From Bubalus kerabau (taxonomy: Eukaryota > Chordata > Mammalia > Artiodactyla > Bovidae): 64,000 bases of DNA. Position numbers and translations under genes: made by a program. Shown here piece after piece: positions 56,258-64,000 of the stretch. The stretch's first letter is position 1, and the number at the start of each line of letters is the position of its first letter. The stretch spans positions 24,751,501 to 24,815,500 of the forward strand of contig NC_073634.1 of assembly GCF_029407905.1 (NCBI RefSeq). The letters run 5' to 3'. The notes beneath the pieces are model-generated. The model saw only the letters and a list, made by a program, of their open reading frames with translations, made no database searches and had not been told where the DNA came from.

Positions 56258-56488
56258 CTGCTGCTGCTGCTAAGTCACCTGTACGATCCCTGTCCCTGGG
56301 ATTCTCCAGGCAAGAACACTGGAGTGGGTTGCCATTTCCTTCTCCAATGCATGAAAGTGAAAAGTGAAAGTGAAGTCACTCAGTCATGTCCGACTCCTAG
56401 CGACCCCATGGACTGCAGCCTACCAGGCTCCTCCGTCCATGGAATTTCCCAGGCAAGGGTACTGGAGTGGGGTGCCATTGCCTTCTCC
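56258..56488 (-). mobile_element. BOV-A2 SINE with internal deletion, 14-bp duplication
   Basis: (CTG)n tail, a second monomer lacking about 45 bp near 56275-56290, linker and first monomer. gcctgtgtgtgctg lies at 56244-56257 and 56489-56502. Confidence 0.95.
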
Positions 56489-56502
56489 GCCTGTGTGTGC
56501 TG

Positions 56503-56845
56503 CCATCCCTCAACTTAGTAGGTATCTTTGTTCCTATTCCTCCACAGGGCTCATGCTCACTCACAGGGCACTTTTCTTGGGTGGCTCAACTTTCTAGAAG
56601 ATTCAGTGGTGCCATCTTATTCCCATCTTGAGCAGGTTGTAAAGATTCCCTCTGGGTTACTCACATGCTGAGGGAGTGGCCTGGAGTGAGAAGAGAGCCC
56701 TGGGCTAAGGGTCAAGAGACTGGCGTTCTAGGCCTCGCTATGCCACCTGGTTCATGACCTAGGAAATGCCCTTTACGTTCTGAGGATATTATTGTTCTTG
56801 CCTATGAATTGAGGCTATTAGACTAGGATCATCTCTTAAAGCCTA
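56503..56845 (+). repeat. single-copy DNA then MIR SINE (56690-56845)
   Basis: 'gggtcaagagactggcgttc', 'gttcatgacctaggaaatgc' and 'tgcctatgaattgaggctat' are sense MIR blocks. 56503-56689 was not recognised. Confidence 0.55.
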
Positions 56846-56847
56846 AG

Positions 56848-57055
56848 TGAAAGTATTAGTTGCTCATCATGTCCAGCTCTTTGTGACCCCATGGACTGTA
56901 GCCCGACAGGCAACTCTGTCCACAGAATTCTCCAGGTAAGAATGTTGCAGTGGGTTGCCATTCCCTTCTCCAAGGAATCTTCCCAATCCAGGGGTCAAAC
57001 CTGGGTCTCCTGCATTCCAGGTGGATTCTTTACTATCTGAGCTGCTGAGGAAGCC
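56848..57055 (-). mobile_element. Bov-tA SINE
   Basis: Antisense BovA body, B-box complement 'ggggtcaaacctgggtctcc', and head complement ending 'gagctgctgaggaagccc'. Confidence 0.93.
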
Positions 57056-57241
57056 CTTAAAAACCTATGCTGTAATAAATATAAAGTATATTTGGTGCAA
57101 AAGACTCACAGTTTGTACCATTCTGGTCATATGCTGTATATCTATGTATAGGTGCCAATAGATCGGAGAGAAAAAAAAGAAATTGGTAAAAGAAACTTAT
57201 CTAACTATTCTCACCTCTATTAAAACATGGAAGTCAATTAT

Positions 57242-57410
57242 TATTATTATTTTTAAAATATTTATTTATTTGACCGTGCTGGGTCTTAGTTGTGGCACAT
57301 GAACTCTTTGTTGTGACATGTTGAAACAGGTTCCCTGACCAGCCTGGAACCTGGGCCACCTGCATTGGGAGCATAGAGTCTTAGCCACTGGACCACCAGG
57401 GAAGTCCCAA
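57242..57410 (-). mobile_element. CHR SINE with 11-bp duplication
   Basis: (TTA)n then antisense CHR body ('gctgggtcttagttgtggca') and head complement 'ctggaccaccagggaagtcc'. aagtcaattat lies at 57231-57241 and 57411-57421. Confidence 0.93.
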
Positions 57411-57421
57411 AAGTCAATTAT

Positions 57422-58252
57422 GTTTAATGGAACTTTGCCTACTCAGTATACTGTAAGGAAGGCAAGCTCTTTGGGTGTTCGGCTCAGGTTTCTGAAGACT
57501 ACTGGTGGCCATTTTACCACCTATAAGTGATATTAAGACTAAAACTTGTATATTCTAACCATGGTGCTTTGTAAGCCATTGGCTATTATTAAATAATAGT
57601 GGCAATTTACTAAAATCCTCTCTTTCTGAAAATTAGTTATGCAAAACTGTTATTTACTTATGAGTTTAAGATAGAGAAAGAGATGGAAATGCTGCCTTAA
57701 AGCAGACGGAGTGTGGGCAGGTGCTGGCCAAGATTGCCTTCCACTCCCCTCACAGGCTCTGGGGCAGAGGCAGGCGATTGTGTTAAATCATGCAAAACGC
57801 AGTGGCAGTTGGGTAAGACATGCAAAATGGATTGAAAGCAGAGATCTTATTTGTCAGTACTGATTCCAAACCTGAAGGCTGCAGAGATAAAGAATAAGGA
57901 TTAACTCTTAGAATATGCTACCTGCTTGAAAAAGAAAAATTTCCCAAAAGCCCAACACACACATTTCAGCTGTCTACAATTTTCCAATTAGTATTAACTC
58001 ATTAATTAGTAAAGCATGAGTGAGTTTGGAATTTTCAGCCCAACAACTGTGCAGATCTTTATAAATGTCCTGTAATCTCATCAGAAGGTCCCAGATTACC
58101 CTCTCTTTTGCTTTAATTAGAAAACAGGCAAATCAGGACAAGGATATAAAATTGACTTTGTCTCTCTTACTAATTCTGTCACCTGGAACAATTCACTTAG
58201 TCTATTTGGACCTCAGTTTCAGTAACTCCACTGTTACAAATTTACATTAGGG
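57422..58252. other. single-copy DNA; MIR-like end at 58125-58240
   Basis: 'ttctgtcacctggaacaatt' and 'tatttggacctcagtttcag' suggest a sense MIR. The rest was not recognised. Confidence 0.45.
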
Positions 58253-58455
58253 GACTTCCCCAGTGGTCAGGTGGTTAAGAATCTACCTCCCAATGCAGGG
58301 TATGTGGTGAATTGTAAGCTATTGACTTGTAACCAGTTCCCTGGTTAGGAACCTAAGATTCCGCATTCTGTGGGGCAACCAAGCCAGTGCGCCTCAACTA
58401 GAGGAACACATGCATGTAATGAAGAATGAAGATTTGGCACTGCCAAAAAAAGAAA
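58253..58455 (+). mobile_element. CHR SINE
   Basis: Head 'ggggacttccccagtggtca', body with 'cctggttaggaacctaagat', 'gtgcgcctcaactagaggaa', and an A-rich tail. A duplicated 'ttgtaagctattgacttgtaa' region adds length. Confidence 0.82.
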
Positions 58456-58944
58456 AAAAGTTTTATCTGTAAAAATGTCCAAAAGCAGATAGTATATGAT
58501 TTATTTATGTATTTGCTTTGCCACAGAAACAATGACCCCCCCCCCAAATCGCAGCGGTTCATAATACTAACTCATTCCTCTTTCATGTTGTTAGTGGCTA
58601 CAGTCAGCTGCTTTTCAGCTCCTTGGTCTTACACTGCGACCTAAACTGAAGAAGCAGTCTTCTATCCAGAACAGAGGGAAAGAGTAGGAGAGCTCACAGA
58701 AACATACAGCGGCTCTAAAACTTCTGCTCAGTCGTGGAGTGTAAGAAAGCAACATGTTGGGGATGATGATGGGGTGGGTATATTTATTGTTCCCTTGGAA
58801 GACACTGCAAGTCATTTGATACCTGATTAATTGCCTCCAGGAATTATTTCTCAGGAAATGGGAATGAATAGTTAGGGGTGATAATATATCACAATATATT
58901 TATCTGTAAATAGAGATATGCATATAAAAAGACTGAAATATTAT
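58456..58944. other. possible MER-type scrap, otherwise single-copy
   Basis: 58515-58600 ('ctttgccacagaaacaatga', then a C-run and 'cgcagcggttcataatacta') resembles an old LTR-like repeat. A C-run of about 10 lies at 58536-58546. Confidence 0.35.
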
Positions 58945-59475
58945 TCATTAAAATATTCGTAGGCCAGGAGAATTGAAAATGTTATCTTGCACATGAATGT
59001 TCATAACAGCATGATTCATAATAGCCCTAAAATTAAACAACTCAAATATTCATCAACGAAGGATGAATGGTTTAAAAAAATGTGGTCTATTCATATAATA
59101 GAAAGTTGTTCAGGCATTAAAAAAAATGAAGTACTGTTACCTGCTACAACACGAACCTTGAAAACATTATGCTAAGTGAAAGAATCCAGTCACAAAAGGT
59201 CACAAATCGTATTATCTCAGTTACATGCAATGTCCAAAATAGGGAAATTCAGATAGACAGAAAGTACGTGAGTGGTTGCAAGGCCTGGGCAGGACAGAGG
59301 GTGGGAAGTGACTGGCAGTAGGCACAGTGGTTTCTCTGGCACGCTGAAAAGGTTCTGGAGCTAGATAATGGTGGTGATTGTCCAATCTTGTGAATATATT
59401 AAAAACTTAATTGTTCACTTTAAAAGGATTAATTTTATGCTATGTGAACTATATCTTAGTTTAAAAAAATTCACA
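58945..59475 (+). repeat. L1M LINE-1 ORF2 end and 3' UTR
   Basis: 'aatgttcataacagcatgat', 'ctcaaatattcatcaacgaa', 'gaatggtttaaaaaaatgtg', 'agtgaaagaatccagtcaca', 'gagctagataatggtggtga' and 'ctatatcttagtttaaaaaa' follow the LINE-1 3' order in sense. Confidence 0.85.
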
Positions 59476-59827
59476 GAAGCTATTGAATGATGAGATTGTA
59501 GGCAATTTTCCCTTTATGTATAAATTCCTATACTGCCTGCATTTTTTATAATGAGCAGGTTTTATCTTTATATTCAGAGAAAAAGAATGGAGATGTTCTA
59601 ATGGGGGAGAACACAAAAATATCAGTTGCACAAAATAAAGTTACCTTGAACTTTCCTTAGGACACAATTCATGTATCCTAATTTCTAATTGAAAATTGAA
59701 AATTTGAACCGCACCTGAGTTAAGCACTTAAGAAAAAATTCATCATTTTCCTCTAAACTAACCTGGAGATGTGCAATAGCAAAGGTAGAACAATTTAAAA
59801 TCAGGGAAAAGTGAAAATGGGATTAAA
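59476..59827. other. AT-rich DNA
   Basis: Nothing recognised. Confidence 0.4.
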
Positions 59828-59834
59828 AAGGGGT

Positions 59835-60056
59835 GCATGTGTGTGTGCTCAGTTGTGTCTGACTCTTTGTGACCCCATGGACTGTAGCCTGCCAGGCTCT
59901 TTTGCCCATGGAATTTTCCAGGCAAGGATGCTGAAGTGGGTTGCCATTTCCTACTCCAGGGAATCTTTATGACCCAGGCATTGAACCTGTGTCTCCTGTG
60001 TTTCCTGCATTGGCAGGAGGATTCTTTAGCACTGAGACACCTGGGAAGCCCCTAAG
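59835..60056 (-). mobile_element. Bov-tA SINE with 7-bp duplication
   Basis: (GT)n tail, antisense body and head complement. aaggggt lies at 59828-59834 and 60057-60063. Confidence 0.94.
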
Positions 60057-60063
60057 AAGGGGT

Positions 60064-61464
60064 ATATATAGTCAATGCCAATCTATCTCAAGGGAGAAAT
60101 AGTTTCCCAGAGTCAGTCAGGAGCACAGTAATCTCCATCTTCTTGTTTCTACATGTGGGGAAAAGTCAAAACCACAGCTTCATCTCTTGGTTCTACCATC
60201 AGAAAGATTGCAAGCTTAATTACCGTTTTGGCCCAGGGTTTCATTTTACTTTTAAGTGAACCTGAGAGCTAGTATCCTAATCAGGAAACAATTTTTTTTC
60301 AGGATAAAGGTCTGGGGGTAAGGGAGTTCCAGGGAAGTGAGATGGAGACCCAGTCCAGGATGTTCAAGCTGACATCAGAGGGTGTGAGGTCTTTGAGTTG
60401 GGGAGGGGACGGTGACTTCCAGAGAGTGAGCCACATTCAGAGTGGAGATTTAGACTAAGCTAAGTCTGCAGATGAACTCAAGCATCTCCCTGACCTTCTC
60501 AACAGGAATTTTCCCAGGACTCAGCAAATGCTGTTGTCCCCTCCACATTCAGGGTTGACTAGAGAATCAGCAGTTAGGGTCTATTCCACAGCCTGAACTT
60601 CTCAAAGATAAAGGAGATAAGTGAACAATGTTCCAAGAGCCACACAAGTCCAACAGGCATGAAATATATCTATTGGATAGGTAAGGCCTCTTTCTGTGAG
60701 AGATTTATAGAGGAGAGAGGCTCACATGCAATCAGAGAAAATCAGTGCTTGTATTTATGTGTAGGTGTCCATAAGTGCCTGTTCCTAGGAAGGCCACAGC
60801 TTAGGTTCTTTACAAATAGCACACCATAAATGGAATTGGCCCAAACATTGCTGTTAGCCACAGTTTTGATCTGAAAGATCAAAGAGAACTTAAAAAAAAA
60901 ATAAGTCCTGTGACTTATCAGAATGTTGTTAAATGTTCCTTGGCCAGGAGTAGTCATACCTGATGCAATGATGTAGCTTATCACTCACGATTTATTATTT
61001 GAAAAAGGGTAAAGAAGTTGTTCTCCCTAACAGCTCTAGCAAGAAAATACAAGGTCTTGCTGTGCCCTTTCTAAAACAACTTCCTGAAGAACAAAACCCA
61101 AAGCACAAAGAGCATTGCAGGCTCAGAACATTTTTGCCCAGCATTTCTGATAATATTATGCTAATTCTAATGTGCAATACAGATTGCATTAGTAAGGTGT
61201 AACAAGAAGCAATCAGGGTGTATAAAGCATGTTTTCTCCTTAGCCCTGTCTGACACTGTACCCTAGAGAGATGGCAGGAACCTCTGGGTCTCACATCAGA
61301 GATGGCAGGCAGGGACTTAATATGATGACTGATTGCTGAATTTCACTAACAATCACCAGATACTAATCTATGTAGAATCTGTGTCTTGTATATAAGTTAC
61401 AGGCATTTGGGGTTTTCTACTAATCTGAGAAAAAGAGGCTTCTGCAGCTGGAAGAGTGCATGCT
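60064..61464. other. single-copy DNA
   Basis: No repeat recognised. Overlapping frames on both strands at 60995-61294 have no known domain. Confidence 0.4.
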
Positions 61465-61555
61465 GATTTTATTCAAGCATGCTGAACTGTGTCCAGCATA
61501 TAGTAGGCTCTCAAAAAACATGGTTTTATGTGATAAATGAAAGAATGAAGTACTG
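61465..61555 (+). repeat. L2 LINE 3' tip
   Basis: 'ctgtgtccagcatatagtag' then 'gctctcaaaaaacatggttt' then GAATGAAG matches the L2 end. Confidence 0.5.
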
Positions 61556-61564
61556 CTAGGGCAC

Positions 61565-62070
61565 ACAGTATTAGCCAGAGTTCTTCAGAGAAACATAACC
61601 AATAAGACGCATGTATATATGTGTTTATATACACTCATATATATAAACATATATAATGCGCACCTATGTATATATAGGAGTTGGCTCACACAGTTATGGG
61701 GGCTGAGGAGTTCAGACCCAGAACCATTGGTATAGTTCCAGTTTAAGTCTGAAGGCCCTGAGAAGCAGAAGAGCTGATGGTGTAAGTTTGAGTCTGAAGG
61801 CAAGAGAAAATCAATATCCCAGTTCAAAGGCAGTAGGGCAGAGAGAGAAAATTTGTTCTCACTCATCTTTTTATTCTGTGCAGACCTTGAGTGGATTGGT
61901 GAGGCCCACACACACTGGGGAGAAAAATCTGCTTACTCAATCTGCAAATGCAAATGTTAATCTCATCTGAAAACACCCTCAGAGACACACCCAGAAACAA
62001 CGTTTCCACAATCGTCAGGGGCACCCTGTGGCCTCATGCAAGCTGACACATAAATATTCTCCAAATCCCA
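61565..62070 (-). repeat. ancient mammalian LTR-like repeat
   Basis: 'ttagccagagttcttcagag', 'gttggctcacacagttatgg', 'agagctgatggtgtaagttt', 'tgaggcccacacacactggg', 'ttaatctcatctgaaaacac' and 'aagctgacacataaatattc'. It is the antisense counterpart of the repeat at 36430-36700. Family name uncertain. Confidence 0.6.
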
Positions 62071-62453
62071 TGCTCATCCTATCCCCTTAGTAGGACAAGC
62101 TTCATGAACCAAACACCTTTTCTGTGACTTTTGAAAGGAATGAATACCTTTGTGAGGCTAAAGTGGATGGTTTAAAATCAAAATTTTCTGGACGTGAAGC
62201 TAATGGCACAAAAGTAGATCCATGATTTCTGACAGTATTCCGTGCCTGCTGGATACACTTGATTAATTGGTACTGTGCTCCCTTAATCAGCCACACTTTA
62301 ATACTTGGATAATCAAACCAATGTCAGAGTGTGGGATGCACAGAGGACAGGCAAAGGACAGAGTCTGAACAGATGGCTAGGTGAGAGAGCAGAGAGGCGG
62401 GCTAAGCAGAGGCCGCAGTTAATGGGGAAACATCTCAGCTAAGAGTTTTCACT
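62071..62453. other. single-copy DNA
   Basis: Nothing recognised. Confidence 0.4.
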
Positions 62454-62465
62454 TGGAATCAGCTG

Positions 62466-62740
62466 TTGCTGCTGCTGCTAAGTCGCTTCAGTCCTGTCGG
62501 ACTCTGTGCAACCCCATAGATGGCAGCCCACCAGGCTCCCCCGTCCCTGGGATTCTCCAGGCAAGAACACTGGAGTGGGTTGCCATTTCCTTCTCCAATG
62601 CATGAAAGTGAAAAGTGAAAGTGAAGTCGCTCAGTCGTGTCCGACTCTTCGAGACCCTATGGACTGCAGCCTACCAGGTTCCTCTGTCCATGGGATTTTC
62701 CAGGCAAGAGTACTGGAGTGGGGTGCCACTGCCTTCTCTG
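62466..62740 (-). mobile_element. BOV-A2 SINE, full dimer with 12-bp duplication
   Basis: (TGC)n tail, both monomers and linker. tggaatcagctg lies at 62454-62465 and 62741-62752. Confidence 0.96.
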
Positions 62741-62843
62741 TGGAATCAGCTGAGGAGGTTTAAAAAGTATCCTGTCCAAGCTTCCTCTAGAGCAATTAAA
62801 TTAGAATATCTTGGGAGGTGGGAGATGGTGGCACCAAAGTGCA

Positions 62844-62971
62844 AGTAATTTTTTGTTTTGTTTTTTAGTTTTTATTAAAAATTTTATTTATTTTTAATTG
62901 AAGGATAATGGCTTTACAGTATTGTGTTGGTTTCTGCCAAACATCAACATGAATCAGCCATAGATGCTTCT
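62844..62971 (-). mobile_element. short LINE-1 3' end with 8-bp duplication
   Basis: T-rich start, then 'tttttaattgaaggataatg' and 'aacatcaacatgaatcagcc', the antisense 3' tip of a ruminant LINE-1. aaagtgca lies at 62836-62843 and 62972-62979. Confidence 0.85.
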
Positions 62972-63071
62972 AAAGTGCAGCCTGTTCTGGGCTGTCCAAT
63001 CAGTTCTTTACTAGAATAGAGTGAGATTTGTGAAAACCAACTCCTTTGTGAAAACCAACTCAGTGGAGAAT

Positions 63072-63225
63072 AGTGGTTCTCAAACATGTCTGCACATTGG
63101 AATCATAGTTTGGAAGCAGGTTTTTGAAAGCTTCAAAACCTCTTATGCCTGGAGTCCACCCCTAGAAACTGTGATTGAATGGGTCTAGGTATAGTCTGGG
63201 CTTTGGAATTTTAAATAGATCCCCC
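63072..63225 (+). repeat. MER5A hAT-Charlie fossil
   Basis: 'gtggttctcaaacatgtctg', 'cacattggaatcatagtttg' and 'gcctggagtccacccctaga' match MER5A order. Confidence 0.65.
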
Positions 63226-63271
63226 CAAAATGCATAATCTCTAGTCCCACTCCAGATCTCAGAATTTGCAT

Positions 63272-63774
63272 ATAGATGTTTTAAAAATTGTGGTAAAATA
63301 CAGACATACCCTCAGTATCTGAGAAGGATTGATTCCAGGAAACTGCTGATACCAAAATCCACAGATGCTCAAGTCCCTTAGATAAAATGGGGCAGTATTT
63401 GCATATAACCTACACACACCCTCCAGTATACTTTAAATCATCTCTAGATTACTTATTACCTAATTCAACGTAAATGCTGTGTAAATAGTTGCTGGTGAGT
63501 GGCAAATCAAGTTTTGCTTTATGGGATTTTTTTCCCCCAAATATTGTCAATCCATGGTTGGTTGAATCTGTGGATGTGGAATCCATGGATATGAAGGGTC
63601 AACTGTACACATAGCATAGAGTTTACCATCCTAATCACTTTTTAAGTGTACAGTTCAATGCTGTGAAGTATATTCACATTATTGTGCAATCAATCTCCAG
63701 AATCGTTTTCATTTTGCAAAACAGAAACTTCCACTGAACAACTACTTCTCATTCTCCAGGCTCTGATAACCACC
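63272..63774 (-). repeat. L1M LINE-1 3' fragment split by MER2
   Basis: 63272-63302 ('aaaaattgtggtaaaataca') and 63609-63774 ('gagtttaccatcctaatcac', 'ttattgtgcaatcaatctcc', 'ctctgataaccacc') are consecutive antisense L1 blocks. Confidence 0.75.
63303..63608 (+). mobile_element. MER2 (Tigger-type) DNA transposon
   Basis: 'ccctcagtatctgagaagga', 'taccaaaatccacagatgct', 'atttgcatataacctacaca', 'ggttggttgaatctgtggat' and the end 'gggtcaactgta' match MER2, with inverted ends and TA at the borders. No transposase frame remains. Confidence 0.82.
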
Positions 63775-64000
63775 TGTTGGGATGCCTTCTGCAAGCATTG
63801 TAGTTGCCAGCCTCGACACTGAGTCCAGTGACAGCAACCGAGACTTCAGTGAGTTATTGAACAGGGGCTCTCATGAGTCCAAAACAAAGGGTCCTGGAGC
63901 AACACCTCAAAATGTATGGCAGACGACAGGTAAGACACAGCAACCTTTGACTTGGGGGAGAAGGAGGCTACCATTTATAGGAGGAATTGAAGTTAGGTTG
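63775..64000 (+). mobile_element. probable LTR cut by the window edge
   Basis: The L1M text stops abruptly at 63774, and the new sequence begins TGTTGGGATGCC, starting with the TG of an LTR. It reads open for 73 codons from an ATG at 63781 and contains CAG|GTAAGA at 63930. Its position inside a LINE-1 argues for an inserted element over a host exon. The right end lies outside the window, so neither the CA end nor a duplication can be shown. Confidence 0.4.

Noticed and set aside
63781..64000. Coding first exon with ATG and GTAAGA donor
   Set aside because: It begins 6 bp into sequence that interrupts a LINE-1. An inserted LTR explains it better. Kept only as a probable mobile element.
1..64000. 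CRISPR array, operon, phage or plasmid system
   Set aside because: No regularly spaced repeats with unique spacers, no compact gene clusters, and the sequence is plainly mammalian.

Overview
The window reads as nuclear DNA of a ruminant, most likely a bovid. The evidence is a dense population of ruminant-specific retroelements: 13 copies or fragments of the RTE-type LINE BovB, about 15 tRNA-Glu-headed Bov-tA SINEs, 7 dimeric or half BOV-A2 SINEs with (AGC)n tails, 5 cetartiodactyl CHR SINEs and L1_BT-type LINE-1 3' ends. These lie on older mammalian debris (MIR, L2, MER5A, MER2, MLT1-type LTRs, L1M). Species cannot be fixed from these families alone. No bacterial, plasmid or phage features are present.

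I found no complete protein-coding gene, no functional tRNA, rRNA or snRNA gene and no CRISPR array. Nearly all recognisable reading frames are inside retrotransposons: a BovB endonuclease region (about 18.1-19.3 kb, minus), two BovB reverse-transcriptase regions with the YADD motif (19.75-20.16 kb and 33.98-34.82 kb, plus) and the C-terminal part of a LINE-1 ORF2 (37.7-38.0 kb, minus). Two short non-repeat segments look like spliced exons (7186-7291 plus; 54312-54577 minus), but neither could be matched to a known gene. The window is therefore intergenic or intronic.

Layout: 0-4 kb, old L2/L1M/MIR debris in AT-rich DNA. 4.1-5.2 kb, a Bov-tA whose tail is split by a BovB. 8.8-16 kb, MLT1 LTRs, a LINE-1 end, BovB and SINE copies. 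17.3-20.8 kb, the main nest: a MIR split by a LINE-1 and by a twin-primed (5'-inverted) BovB that itself carries a twin-primed L1_BT insertion. 22 kb, an MLT1 LTR with what looks like a poly(A)-only insertion and a Bov-tA. 24-32 kb, mostly single-copy DNA. 32.0-32.5 kb, a gammaretrovirus-like solo LTR with an AAAT duplication. 33.9-35.3 kb, a LINE-1 split by BovB and CHR. 36.8-38.6 kb, a third 5'-inverted LINE carrying three SINEs. 43.3-45.6 kb, a long L2 split by BovB and by a LINE-1 that carries a CHR. 48.4-48.7 kb, a degenerate telomere-like array split by BovB. 50-63 kb, BOV-A2 copies with clear duplications among old L1M and MIR. 63.3-64 kb, MER2 inside L1M, then a probable LTR cut by the window edge.

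The elements interact as parasites and hosts. BovB supplies the reverse transcriptase thought to mobilise Bov-tA and BOV-A2 through a shared 3' end. The nested insertions with target-site duplications give a readable relative chronology. I see no sign of a new defence, toxin or biosynthetic system.
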